64,000 nucleotides of DNA. Source: Aminipila terrae (lineage in GTDB: Bacteria > Bacillota > Clostridia > Peptostreptococcales > Anaerovoracaceae). Positions 36,206 through 44,899 of the stretch are shown here, piece by piece. The stretch lies in the NCBI RefSeq assembly GCF_010120715.1, contig NZ_CP047591.1:992001-1056000 (forward strand), in the 5' to 3' direction. A program made the position numbers and the translations under genes. Every line of letters starts with the position of its first letter. Positions within the stretch are counted from its first letter, which is position 1. The notes beneath the pieces are model-generated. The model searched no databases and was not told the DNA's origin. It saw only the letters and a list, made by a program, of their open reading frames with translations.

Positions 36206-36967
36206 TTACACTTCTTTTCTTTCAAATAAGTAATAACCTATGCATCCAAAAATCAATCCATATCCCAAAAGTAATCCTATCTTGGAAAGCATGGAGACAA
36301 ATGGAAGAGTCACTCCCAGCCATAAGTTGTGCCACTGTGCATATCCCGTAAACAAAAGGCCGCTTGCCTGTGGTACTATAATCCCTAAAATATATAAACC
36401 AATATATATTATAACGCATATTACAATAGAAAGCGATGGGCTATGCAAAAATTGATTCAACATGGCGGCAAATAAAACCAGAACAATCAGCGGGAAAATA
36501 TCCAGAAAATACGCAAAAAAGCTCTCCAAAATACCTGTTGCCGATGCATTTCCAGCGCCACCAATAAATCTAATAATCGTAGTCAATACAAATAATACTG
36601 CTAAATAAATTACTGCCATGATAGTAATTCCTGTGACTTTTGAAGCAAACAATTTAAACCGGCTGACAGGCCTCATAAAAGATGCCCTTATGGTTCCATC
36701 CTGCATTTCAGAGGCAAACAAATCACAAGAAGCCATAAATATCATAAGAGGTATATATATCTGAATAAAAAATGACAGCATGTTCATGGGCATATTAGAT
36801 AGCATTAAAGAGGTAGAAACAGCCCCTGCTGAGGCTTTACCAATCAGATAATTTACCCCTCCACATAAAATACAAATAATTATTTCTATGATTAGTAATA
36901 CAAAAAATTTCTTTCTTGTAAAGATTTTCATTAACTCATTTTTTAAACTTGCAATAAATATTGTCAC
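36206..36967 (-). CDS. ABC transporter permease (ABC-2 type)
   Basis: 253 aa with six hydrophobic segments. The layout (helix I at 20-40, a cytosolic stretch SEMQDGTIRASFMRPVSRF near 88-106, then helices III-VI) matches two-component-linked ABC-2 permeases such as those of lantibiotic immunity or bacitracin efflux. The gene lies 47 bp after its ATPase and six bp before the kinase gene, so it is in one operon. Confidence 0.88.
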   Translation of the reverse strand: MTIFIASLKNELMKIFTRKKFFVLLIIEIIICILCGGVNYLIGKASAGAVSTSLMLSNMPMNMLSFFIQIYIPLMIFMASCDLFASEMQDGTIRASFMRPVSRFKLFASKVTGITIMAVIYLAVLFVLTTIIRFIGGAGNASATGILESFFAYFLDIFPLIVLVLFAAMLNQFLHSPSLSIVICVIIYIGLYILGIIVPQASGLLFTGYAQWHNLWLGVTLPFVSMLSKIGLLLGYGLIFGCIGYYLFERKEV

Positions 36968-37014
36968 CGAACATTCCTCCTGTACATTTCATTAATCTCC
37001 ATTCTTCCCATTCA

Positions 37015-37749
37015 TTAAATCACTACGGAGCCTCTCTTATCCTTTACTTTAGATAAGAAATAATCTTCCAGAGTAGGATTTAACCGCAATGCTTCTTCCA
37101 TTGTTTCAAAGGATAACAATTCACCATCATGAACAATAGCTACTTTATTGCAGGTTTTCTCAATTTCGGGTGCAAGGTGGCTGGCAATTAAAAAAGAGGT
37201 TCCCTTTTCTGCCGCCATCTTCTTTATAATCTCTCTTATTTCTACCGTCCCTTCAATATCCAGTCCATTGGTTGGCTCATCCAGTATGACCAGTTCCGGA
37301 TCTGATAAAATAGCCAGAGCCAGCCCCAGTCTCTGTTTCATACCCAAGGAAAATTTTCCGCATTTTTCTTTCTGATACTGACTGATTCTGACAACCTCCA
37401 TTACATGCTGTATTCTGGCATCGTCTACAGCTGGATAATATCTGGCCATCATCTTTAAATTATCTCTGGCTGATAGATTTTCAAAAATAGCCGGTCTTTC
37501 AATTAATCCCCCAACTTTTTTCAATGTTGTTTCTACATCCATTTCCACATCATTTCCAAATACGGTAACGCTGTTCTCACTTCCATGAGTCAGTCCCATA
37601 ATGGTTTTCATAATCGTAGTTTTTCCTGATCCGTTTGGTCCCAGTAGTCCTACAACATCGCCTTTTTCAATTGAAAAACATATATTTTTAACTCCTCTTC
37701 CATTTTTATATAATTTAGTAAGCTGGTTAACCTCAAGTATTTTTTCCAT
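37015..37749 (-). CDS. ABC transporter ATP-binding protein
   Basis: 244 aa. Walker A GLLGPNGSGKTT near residue 35, signature FSLGMKQRLGLA near 133, Walker B LVILDEPTNGLD near 155, H-loop SHLAPE near 190. Short C-terminal extension as in bacitracin- and lantibiotic-type efflux ATPases. It is encoded upstream of the ABC-2 permease with which it should pair. Confidence 0.92.
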   Translation of the reverse strand: MEKILEVNQLTKLYKNGRGVKNICFSIEKGDVVGLLGPNGSGKTTIMKTIMGLTHGSENSVTVFGNDVEMDVETTLKKVGGLIERPAIFENLSARDNLKMMARYYPAVDDARIQHVMEVVRISQYQKEKCGKFSLGMKQRLGLALAILSDPELVILDEPTNGLDIEGTVEIREIIKKMAAEKGTSFLIASHLAPEIEKTCNKVAIVHDGELLSFETMEEALRLNPTLEDYFLSKVKDKRGSVVI

Positions 37750-37840
37750 ATATATAAGTCCCCTTCTAAATTTTGCAAATTACAACAAGGCAATGGCAGG
37801 CCTGTAACCAGACCCGCCTGCCCATATAAATCAGTTTATT

Positions 37841-38953
37841 TTAATTTTCTTTGGTTTTCCCTGTTGTATCAAATGCTTCAACCTTTGTCTTTCCGTAATC
37901 TGTGATTTTGTAGTTTGCTTTCATGGTAATGGTATGCTTTTCACCCTTACTGTCAACACCCGCCATGGATGCTTCCATTTGATTTTCGATCAGTTTTCCT
38001 TCTTTATTAAGAGTAAAGTTACAGGAAGCACTATCAATATAAGGATCATTACCTAACAGCTTCATGATGTTACGGTCATTAATCACTTCTGTCTTTGCAT
38101 TCTTTGCATATTGGTCATAAGTCTGATAGTATTCATAAGTTCCGTCTGCTTTTACATACACTACCCCTGATCCCTTTGCACTCAGAATATCATAATACTT
38201 CTTACTGAAATCCCCATTAATTTTTTCCATCTCTTTATTCCAGCTATTGTAAACATCCTGAGTCATTTCTTTACCTGTCTGCTGTTTATAGTACGCTGCC
38301 AGTGACTTTTGGTAGTTTTCATACAGAACATCATAAGAGCTTCCATTGTCGTTGTTGGCTGCAGTAAACATAAGTGATATTCCAGCGTTTACAACTTCAG
38401 GAATCTGGCTTCCTGACACATTAACAGAATAAGTTCTGTTGTCCCCATCCTTTGACTTAAGAACAAAGTTATTTTTTAAATCTCCAACCATAGTATCAGC
38501 AAACAGTTCTGCAAACCTTACACCCTTTTTAACTGTGGGATCACTCATATCTGGTCTGAAATCTTTATTAGCATCTGATACTGTATATGAATTAGTTTTC
38601 GGATAATAATAAAATGTCTTTCCATCTTTGGTAACTTGTATATTCTCGTATTTATTATCCCTGTTACTTAAATTGTCCTGACTTACTGTCTTGAAGTAAT
38701 AGTCTTTGCCATCCAGATTAAAATCCCCTTTCATAGAGGCCATCTCTTTACCATCAACTAATACAGTCATCTCTCCATTTGCTGAAAAGTTATTCTGGTT
38801 AAATACCAGATCTTTAACTGCATCCTTATAATTTGTATACCCTCTTGCATCATCATAGTTGGCATATACAGCTGTGGTCAGCACGAACATCCCTACCAAC
38901 AGGCATGTAGCTGTTACTACATGCTTTCGTCCCTTAAAATTAAATTTCTTCAT
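37841..38953 (-). CDS. Secreted protein of unknown function, first gene of the ABC/two-component cluster
   Basis: 370 aa. N-terminal signal or anchor (RKHVVTATCLLVGMFVLTTAVYA, about 10-32, lacking a lipobox Cys). The rest is a soluble beta-rich domain with many Lys/Asp/Asn/Tyr residues (EMTVLVDGKEMASMKGDF, TFYYYPKTNSYTV) followed by a helical part (SYDVLYENYQKSLAAYYKQQ) and a second beta part (NFTLNKEGKLIENQMEASM). The overall shape recalls LolA/outer-membrane-lipoprotein-like sheets, but I cannot assign it. Good AGGAGG before the ATG and a TATAAT about 30 bp upstream. The position suggests a substrate, sensor or binding protein for the transporter. Confidence 0.8.
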   Translation of the reverse strand: MKKFNFKGRKHVVTATCLLVGMFVLTTAVYANYDDARGYTNYKDAVKDLVFNQNNFSANGEMTVLVDGKEMASMKGDFNLDGKDYYFKTVSQDNLSNRDNKYENIQVTKDGKTFYYYPKTNSYTVSDANKDFRPDMSDPTVKKGVRFAELFADTMVGDLKNNFVLKSKDGDNRTYSVNVSGSQIPEVVNAGISLMFTAANNDNGSSYDVLYENYQKSLAAYYKQQTGKEMTQDVYNSWNKEMEKINGDFSKKYYDILSAKGSGVVYVKADGTYEYYQTYDQYAKNAKTEVINDRNIMKLLGNDPYIDSASCNFTLNKEGKLIENQMEASMAGVDSKGEKHTITMKANYKITDYGKTKVEAFDTTGKTKEN

Positions 38954-39187
38954 CCCAATACCTCCTATTTGTTTTTATATTATAATCTCTAGTCCCAGTA
39001 GCAAGTGCATATCTATTTTCCCTGTCGCACTTAACTCCTTCTGACATTTTTTATTCTAAAGCATAGTTTTTAACATTATATATCTTATTTATTAACTGTT
39101 TATTAACAATTATAATTCATTTATTATGACTTTTGCTATATATTTTAATCACTATTTTATCCAAAAAATAAAAGTGAAAACCCCAAA

Positions 39188-40450
39188 TCAGAGATTTCCA
39201 CTATACTTGCAAAATTCAATTATTTCCTGATATACTTCCTTATATTTTTTATGGTGGTCTACGCAGATTTTCTTCACATCTTCATACTCTGGATAAAAAT
39301 AAATATGTTCTTTATGCTGGCATACTTTTACAGTCACATCCCCATAAGGCATTTTCAAGTGCTTCAATTCTCGTTCGAGAACAGTTCTCTGAACTTTGTT
39401 TCTACGAATCCCTACAGTTGTTGTATGTGAAAAAATAATATCCTGCATCTGCTCAATCTGTTCCTCACTGCATAAAACCTGCAGCATATAAGCCGGTCTG
39501 TTTTTCTTCATATAAACAGGAGTATACCAGGCATCATTTGCACCAGCTTCCAGTAAACGTTCCAAAGTAAATCCCATGGCTTCTCCAGTGCAGTCATCAA
39601 TGTTGGTTTCCAGTTTCCACAATTCATCCGGTTCTTCATTGGGTTCAGTGTTTTTACAATTTTCAATGGAGTCTTCAATTATCATGGCTCTGAGAATGTT
39701 TGCATTTTTTAAATCTTTCTTTCCTGCGCCAAGACCGATTCTCTTTATTAAATAATTTTCAGGAAGCTGTTTACCACTGTTTAACGCTGCTGCAATAGCT
39801 GCTCCTGTAGGAGTAACCATCTCTCCTTCATTATCTGTCAATTTTAATTTAAGAGCATACTTTTGAGCAATATTTACAGTTGCAGGTACTGGCACAGGAA
39901 TGACTCCATGCTGGCATTTAACAAAACCCTGACCATCCCATAAAGTTGACAGGATTACCTGATCTATTCCCAGATTCTCAATGCACACTGCCACGCTAAT
40001 GATGTCCACAATAGAATCAATGGCCCCCACTTCATGAAAATGCACTTCTTCAATTAAAATACCATGAGCTTTTGCTTCAGCCTCTGCTACAATATCAAAC
40101 ATTCTTTTGGATAATGCTTTTACTCTTTCACTTGCCTGCATGCTTTCTATTATATTATAGATATCCTTTATATTTCTGTGAACATGAGCGTGATGGTGAT
40201 TTGAACTATGTTCATGTTCATGCTCTTTTACGTGTTCATGTAGCCCTTCGTGGGCTAAATGAACATCAAAATCGTATGCATCAATTCCACATTTCCTGGT
40301 TCTTCCAAAGTGCAGATGATATCCTTCCAAGTTTATACTTTGAAGAGTTTTTTCAAGTACTTTACAGTCTGCTCCCAGATCCAACAGCGCTCCTACTGTC
40401 ATATCCCCGCTTATACCAGAATAACACTCCAGATATAATATTTCACTCAT
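39188..40450 (-). CDS. larC: LarC: nickel-insertion enzyme for the nickel-pincer nucleotide cofactor
   Basis: 420 aa. Inserts nickel into pyridinium-3,5-bisthiocarboxylic acid mononucleotide, the cofactor of lactate racemase and related enzymes. Conserved MSEILYLECYSGISGDM starts the protein; a His-rich segment between residues 68 and 92 (HEHVKEHEHEH, HHHAHVHR) is a metal-binding loop; EVHFHEVGAIDSIVDI and VTPTGAAI are further signatures. In Lactobacillus the gene needs a programmed frameshift between LarC1 and LarC2; here both halves are one continuous frame. LarB, LarE and LarA are not in this window. Confidence 0.92.
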   Translation of the reverse strand: MSEILYLECYSGISGDMTVGALLDLGADCKVLEKTLQSINLEGYHLHFGRTRKCGIDAYDFDVHLAHEGLHEHVKEHEHEHSSNHHHAHVHRNIKDIYNIIESMQASERVKALSKRMFDIVAEAEAKAHGILIEEVHFHEVGAIDSIVDIISVAVCIENLGIDQVILSTLWDGQGFVKCQHGVIPVPVPATVNIAQKYALKLKLTDNEGEMVTPTGAAIAAALNSGKQLPENYLIKRIGLGAGKKDLKNANILRAMIIEDSIENCKNTEPNEEPDELWKLETNIDDCTGEAMGFTLERLLEAGANDAWYTPVYMKKNRPAYMLQVLCSEEQIEQMQDIIFSHTTTVGIRRNKVQRTVLERELKHLKMPYGDVTVKVCQHKEHIYFYPEYEDVKKICVDHHKKYKEVYQEIIEFCKYSGNL

Positions 40451-40478
40451 AACGTTGCTCCTATATGTTACATTTTAT

Positions 40479-41375
40479 CTAATCAAAACTTTCCGGTATT
40501 AACTCTACATATATTTGATCGAAATTTTGCTTCAGTTCTTTTTTTATTTCGTCGTGGGCCTTTTTCAGCTGGCTTATACTTATCTGATCACTTTCAGCTT
40601 TAATATAAACTTCTACCCAGGCTTTCCTTCCCGTCTGAATTACATCAAGAAAGCTTACCGTATAAGGGTAATTCTCCAGGTGTTTGTTGGTTACATTCCT
40701 GATTAAGTCCATTATTTCAGCATTTGGTGCAAAAAGTATCAGGTTTTTGATACCTCCGATAATCATTCTAACCGGTTCGATTAGAAAAGCAATTGCCATT
40801 ATGATTGCAACTAATGGGTCAACATACGGAATCAGCCAGTCCAGTTTTGTTTCTTCCATAATGCTTTGTGCAATAAAAGCCAAACCCACCCCAAGGCTGC
40901 TTATGATATCCATTCTCCACATATAAAGATCCGCTTTAATGGAAGGTGAAGAAAAGATATTATTGTAATGGTTTAAAATAGCATATATTACGATACATGC
41001 TGCAGACAAAGTCATTTCAAATACTGCAATAATTCCTGCATTTACATGATTCCCGCCCCTTAATATAATATGAACACTGTAGAAAACCAATTGTGCTGTT
41101 ATGACAACCAGAATGCTGCACTTAATTATTACAAAAAGAGATTCTACCTGAGAATATCCATAGGGGCGTTTTTCTGTAACCGGTTTATATAATAAGGGTA
41201 TCAGCAGTAAAAAAGGTCCTATCATAATCAGGTCTGCTGTATCAAACAGACAGTCCATCAGGATTGAATTAGACCGGGTAATATATGCCATTACCCCTTC
41301 TGCCAGCATAAACAGAATACTGCCCGCCATAGATATTTTTAAAATACGCTTTTCAAGGTGAAGCTTACTGTTCAC
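40479..41375 (-). CDS. Cation diffusion facilitator-like transporter
   Basis: 298 aa. Six predicted transmembrane helices; metal-site acidic pairs MDCLFDTADL in helix II and KADLYMWRMDII in helix V (DxxxD-like rather than the common HxxxD). The C-terminal cytosolic domain starts near 215 (NAEIMDLIRNVTNKHLEN). It ends 28 bp before larC begins, in the same direction, so nickel or cobalt handling is a reasonable guess, though substrate is not determined by sequence. The start ATG at 41375 lacks a strong Shine-Dalgarno. Confidence 0.85.
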   Translation of the reverse strand: MNSKLHLEKRILKISMAGSILFMLAEGVMAYITRSNSILMDCLFDTADLIMIGPFLLLIPLLYKPVTEKRPYGYSQVESLFVIIKCSILVVITAQLVFYSVHIILRGGNHVNAGIIAVFEMTLSAACIVIYAILNHYNNIFSSPSIKADLYMWRMDIISSLGVGLAFIAQSIMEETKLDWLIPYVDPLVAIIMAIAFLIEPVRMIIGGIKNLILFAPNAEIMDLIRNVTNKHLENYPYTVSFLDVIQTGRKAWVEVYIKAESDQISISQLKKAHDEIKKELKQNFDQIYVELIPESFD

Positions 41376-41404
41376 AATCTCACATCCAATTTATTTTGAC
41401 TTTC

Positions 41405-41854
41405 TCATTTTTTTGTCTTATGTTCTTCAATTCTGACTTTAGCTGCTTCATGTTCTTTTATTTCTTCTTCTGTTTCTGGTATATATTCCGGAACCACCTG
41501 AGGTTTTCCATTTCTGCCCATTGCCACCATAGTAAAATATGCAGATAATGCCTTCTGCGGACCACTGGTTGATTCTAAGTCCTCTACTTCAACATTTACA
41601 AATACCTCCATTGAAGTATTTCCCACATATACTACGGTTGCTGTGCAGGTAACCAGTGCCCCTACAAATATTGGAAGATGAAATTCCAGTTCATCTACTC
41701 TGGCTGTAACACAATTGCTTTTGGAATATTTTGTTGCTACAGCTCCAGCTGTTGTATCCATAAACTTCATTATTTCACCGCCATGTACATTTCCTGCCAC
41801 ATTAGCCTGATTTGGAAGCATTACCTGGCTCATAATAATCTGTCTGTTTTTCAT
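41405..41854 (-). CDS. Acyl-CoA thioesterase, hotdog fold
   Basis: 149 aa. The YciA/BACH-type hotdog signature is clear: QVMLPNQANVAGNVHGGEIMKFMD near residues 10-33 (catalytic N and HGG) and VTARVDELEFHLP near 48. A charged C-terminal tail follows. Hydrolyses acyl-CoA esters. It ends 29 bp before the CDF gene in the same direction. A 12-bp inverted repeat lies at its promoter. Confidence 0.9.
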   Translation of the reverse strand: MKNRQIIMSQVMLPNQANVAGNVHGGEIMKFMDTTAGAVATKYSKSNCVTARVDELEFHLPIFVGALVTCTATVVYVGNTSMEVFVNVEVEDLESTSGPQKALSAYFTMVAMGRNGKPQVVPEYIPETEEEIKEHEAAKVRIEEHKTKK

Positions 41855-41892
41855 GTTCTCTTATCCTCCTGAATATTAATAATAAAAACCAT

Positions 41893-41939
41893 CAATGGTA
41901 GTTTTTCTCTACTTAAATTATAAGTATAAACTACCATTG
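41893..41939. promoter_or_regulatory. 12-bp inverted repeat upstream of the thioesterase gene
   Basis: Perfect arms CAATGGTAGTTT and AAACTACCATTG with a 23-bp centre that itself contains ACTTA-N5-TAAGT and, on the minus strand, a TATAAT. The repeat brackets the likely -10 region of the thioesterase gene (ATG 41854), as an operator would. No known box was matched. Confidence 0.5.
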
Positions 41940-41990
41940 CAACCACGTCAAAACATTTACATCTACAATTAAATTTTCTGAGCAGCAAAA

Positions 41991-42014
41991 ACACCCTGGA
42001 TTTTTCCAAGGTGT
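41991..42014 (-). terminator. Terminator directly after infC
   Basis: 10-bp stem ACACCTTGGA / TCCAGGGTGT in the transcript, then TTTTT. It begins 11 bases after the stop, so infC is not co-transcribed with anything downstream. Confidence 0.85.
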
Positions 42015-42024
42015 CATGTTTTTC

Positions 42025-42534
42025 CTAAACAGTGTCCTGCTTCTTAGGACTTATAATCATAGTCATAGTTCTGCCATCAAGGGCAGCTGCCTTCTCAACA
42101 GTTCCAACTTCTTTTATTAAATCAGCAAATTTTAAAAGCACATCTAATCCATCCGTTGTATATTTCTGCTGCCTACCCTTAAATCGAATACTAGCTTTTA
42201 CCTTACTGCCCTCTGATAGAAATTTATAAGCACTTTTACTTTTCACCTCTAAATCATGTTCATCAATTTTTGCAGAAAGTCTTACCTCTTTAATGATAAC
42301 CACTTTTTGAGCCTTCTTGGCTTCTTTCTCTTTTTTAGCCTTTTCATACATAGTTTTATTGTAGTCAACTATTTTGCATACGGGCGGAACAGCATTTGGA
42401 GAGATTTCCACCAAATCCAGATCCTTTTCAAAAGCTAATTCTAATGCCGCCGGGACGGGTACAATTCCTAGCATAGTACCATCCTCATCAATAAGTCTGA
42501 TTTCTTTATCATTTATTTCATTGTTTATACGCAT
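42025..42534 (-). CDS. infC: Translation initiation factor IF-3, divergent copy
   Basis: 169 aa from the ATG at 42534. N-domain with RINNEINDKEIRLIDEDG and PPVCKIVDYNK, a Lys/Glu-rich linker (EKAKKEKEAKKAQK), C-domain with IKEVRLSAKIDEHDLEVK. Changes at usually fixed places (VDYNKTMYE for MDYGKYRYE, FKGRQQKYT for FRGREMxH) and the lack of rpmI-rplT downstream suggest an accessory paralogue or relocated gene. The start is uncertain: a strong AGGAGG lies about 30 bases upstream of 42534, just ahead of ATT/ATC codons, the non-canonical starts IF-3 genes use, but a run of seven A (42539-42545) leaves those codons out of frame. Confidence 0.82.
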   Translation of the reverse strand: MRINNEINDKEIRLIDEDGTMLGIVPVPAALELAFEKDLDLVEISPNAVPPVCKIVDYNKTMYEKAKKEKEAKKAQKVVIIKEVRLSAKIDEHDLEVKSKSAYKFLSEGSKVKASIRFKGRQQKYTTDGLDVLLKFADLIKEVGTVEKAAALDGRTMTMIISPKKQDTV

Positions 42535-42583
42535 TTCATTTTTTTATTACCGATAACTGAATACCTCCTGTTTTTTTAAAAAA

Positions 42584-42611
42584 TAAAAGTGGATTATTTA
42601 ATCCACTTTTA
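42584..42611 (-). terminator. Terminator after the zinc-ribbon gene
   Basis: Stem AAAAGTGGATTA / TAATCCACTTTT with a 2-nt loop, followed by ATTTTTT on the minus strand; 23 bases after the stop at 42634 and before the infC ribosome-binding site. Confidence 0.85.
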
Positions 42612-42633
42612 TCACTTATAGTAAGAATAATTA

Positions 42634-42810
42634 TTAGTATCTTTTTCCGTTATTTCTACTATTATTTCTTTGCTGTTTCTTAGCTGCTCTGCATGCAGGG
42701 CATCTTTGTGGTTCGTTTTCAAATCCTTTTTCTTTATAGAACGCCTGCTCATTTTCAGTAAAAACGAACTCTGCTCCGCAATCTTTGCATGTAATTGTTT
42801 TGTCAGCCAT
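42634..42810 (-). CDS. Small zinc-ribbon protein
   Basis: 58 aa. Starts MADKTITCKDCGAEFVFTEN and contains two CxxC pairs (CKDC at 8-11, CPAC at 37-40) separated by an aromatic stretch, the layout of the probable zinc-ribbon (zf-trcl) family, followed by a basic, Asn-rich tail. Such proteins may bind RNA or ribosomes, but function is unproven. AAAGGAGG lies ten bases before the ATG at 42810. Own terminator downstream, so monocistronic. A longer open frame on the same strand (42612-42815) is spurious. Confidence 0.88.
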   Translation of the reverse strand: MADKTITCKDCGAEFVFTENEQAFYKEKGFENEPQRCPACRAAKKQQRNNSRNNGKRY

Positions 42811-42986
42811 AACACTAACCTCCTTTGTTTTATTGGGATCTCAAAATCAGAGACATCTCTCTTTAAATAAAATCAAAGAAGTGTTGTCAAAAATAAATTA
42901 ATCCATAATTGTTATAATTTATATATACTAAATAATTATACCATAAAAATTCTATTTAAACAAGATTTATTTCTTTTTTTATAAAA

Positions 42987-43067
42987 CACCCCCAGAGAAG
43001 GTTTTTTTGATCCTCTGGGGGGTGCAGCAGCATATCAGAAGTCTCACACATAGTGTGAGGCCTCTGA
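42987..43067 (-). terminator. Two consecutive hairpins after the antiporter gene
   Basis: Distal: stem CACCCCCAGAG / CTCTGGGGGGTG (42987-43024) followed by TTTTATAAAAAAA on the minus strand. Proximal: 43035-43067, with CTCACAC / TGTGAG core inside TCAGA / TCTGA arms. Both lie between the stop at 43091 and the upstream region of the zinc-ribbon gene. Confidence 0.8.
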
Positions 43068-43090
43068 TTGATTTAGCTAAGAATTATTTT

Positions 43091-44545
43091 TTATAAAGGA
43101 CTATATATACCCATTGCCATTAAAGCGATTGCAAGAATTGCTAAGGCTGCAAGTATAATGGCAAGAGCCAGATTAACTGGATTGCTGAAGGCCACTTCAT
43201 TCTTTTCCTTCTTACCCTTTATGTAAATGATAATACCTGGTGCATACAGAAGAGTCGTAAACAGTAAGCTCATCACTCCACTGGAATAAAGCATCCATGC
43301 TCCATAAACAGTTCCCAGTATTGAAAATACTCTTGCTGCAAAAAGCTGTGAACCCGTGTGAGATTCCAAACCTTCTTTTTTCAAAACTACTTTCAGATAA
43401 TACATAGCAGAAAGCAGATATGGAATCATAATCATGCTGGCTGATAAATTGTAGAAAATCTGGTATGTAGATGCCTGGAAGAAGATTATAATCAGGAACA
43501 GCTGGATGATTCCGTTGGTCATAAACAGGGAAAAGGATGGTGATCCCTGTTCATTCTCTTTTGCAAATGCTTTAGCGAAAACCCCAAGCTTTGCGGCCAT
43601 GAAAGGAGTTTCTGCGGCTATGATAGTCCAGCCTAAAAGTGCTCCTGCAAGAGAAAGAATTACACCCAGATTAATTAGAGCACCGCCCCAAGGGCCCACT
43701 ACTGATTGAAATATAGCTGCCATTGGTGGATTTCCCAATTCAGCAAGTTCTGCTCTGGTCATGATGCCCATGCTCAGAATAGAAGTTAATAAATAAATGG
43801 ATAATAGCCCCAGGAAACCAACCATAGAAGCTTTACCTACATCGGAAGATTTCTTGGCTCTGGCAGAGACAACAACAGCTCCTTCCACTCCGATAAATGC
43901 CCACACAGTTGCTCCTGTAGTTCCTTTAACCTGATCTAAGAAAGCAGGTCCTCCCTGTTCTCCCCAGAAGTTTGACATGAAAATCGCAGGATCAAATGCC
44001 CTGATAACAATCACAGCCAAAATAAAAATGAAAATTGGAATTATTTTTGCAATTGTAGTAACGATATTGATTGCGGTGGCTTCTTTTACACCTCTTAAAA
44101 CTAAAAAATTTAAAAACCATATAACTGCGGATGCGCAAACAATTGAAATTAAATTATTGCCTTTCTCGAAAACCGGGAAAAAATAGCCTATCGCTGCAAA
44201 TAAAAGCGTCGTATAAGCCACATTGCAGAGCAGAGCACTTATCCAATAGCCCCATGCGGAGTTGAAGCCTACAAAGTCTCCAAAACCTTCTCTTGCATAA
44301 CTATAAATACCGTTTGTCAGATCTGGTCTAAGCCTGTTCAGTCCAAAGAAACACATCATAAGACCAAACATACCTACACCACAGATGGCCCATCCTGTCA
44401 ATACAGCTGCAGTGTTTGCGCCTTTTGCTGCCATATCGCCGGCCATACTGAATACGCCGCCACCAATGGTGGAACCGATGATGATACCAGTCAGCCTTAT
44501 AAAGCCGAGCTGTTTTGTGCCTGAATTACTACTGTCGTTGTTCAT
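43091..44545 (-). CDS. Basic amino acid/polyamine antiporter, APA family (ArcD-like)
   Basis: 484 aa, about 13 transmembrane helices. The N-terminal GFIRLTGIIIGSTIGGGVFSM is the conserved substrate-binding unwound helix I; VWAFIGVEGAVVVSARAKKSSDVG is helix VI of the basic amino acid/polyamine antiporter group that includes arginine:ornithine (ArcD) and lysine:cadaverine exchangers. The exact substrate is not determined. No arginine deiminase genes lie nearby. GGAGG precedes the ATG, and a 355-bp gap plus an RNA gene lies upstream. Confidence 0.88.
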   Translation of the reverse strand: MNNDSSNSGTKQLGFIRLTGIIIGSTIGGGVFSMAGDMAAKGANTAAVLTGWAICGVGMFGLMMCFFGLNRLRPDLTNGIYSYAREGFGDFVGFNSAWGYWISALLCNVAYTTLLFAAIGYFFPVFEKGNNLISIVCASAVIWFLNFLVLRGVKEATAINIVTTIAKIIPIFIFILAVIVIRAFDPAIFMSNFWGEQGGPAFLDQVKGTTGATVWAFIGVEGAVVVSARAKKSSDVGKASMVGFLGLLSIYLLTSILSMGIMTRAELAELGNPPMAAIFQSVVGPWGGALINLGVILSLAGALLGWTIIAAETPFMAAKLGVFAKAFAKENEQGSPSFSLFMTNGIIQLFLIIIFFQASTYQIFYNLSASMIMIPYLLSAMYYLKVVLKKEGLESHTGSQLFAARVFSILGTVYGAWMLYSSGVMSLLFTTLLYAPGIIIYIKGKKEKNEVAFSNPVNLALAIILAALAILAIALMAMGIYSPL

Positions 44546-44774
44546 TCCTATCCTCCTTAAATATAGTTCATGAAAGGGAAATTAATTATGTAAATGCAAG
44601 CCATCCTTTCCCTCTTAAGGAAACCCGCATTTTAATATAACGCTGTATAAGCCTTCCTCCCAGAAACTTATCCAGCAAATTATATTCCTTAAAAACACAA
44701 CAGATTAATCTGTCTTTTCCCATACAATAGTATCTTTGTTATTTTATAACTATGCTTATAATAATTTATTTATA

Positions 44775-44789
44775 TGTAATAATATTACA
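44775..44789. promoter_or_regulatory. Palindrome TGTAATAATATTACA, copy 2
   Basis: Identical to 31431-31445, in the same position relative to the second RNA gene and 230 bp upstream of the antiporter ATG. Apart from this palindrome and the RNA gene I see no other feature in 44546-44900. Confidence 0.55.
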
Positions 44790-44899
44790 TACCACCATAT
44801 AAATATCCGCAATTCTAAATATTAACATGTGGTGTGATAACTATTTAGTGCTATTTCGCTTTATTGTATTAAATCTATATAATGAGGTTTATGAATTCT

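Noticed and set aside
39188..40450. Programmed frameshift in larC, as in Lactobacillus
   Set aside because: The frame is continuous through both halves.
42612..42815. 67-codon open frame on the minus strand
   Set aside because: It is the wrong frame of the 58-residue zinc-ribbon gene, which has the ribosome-binding site and CxxC pairs.
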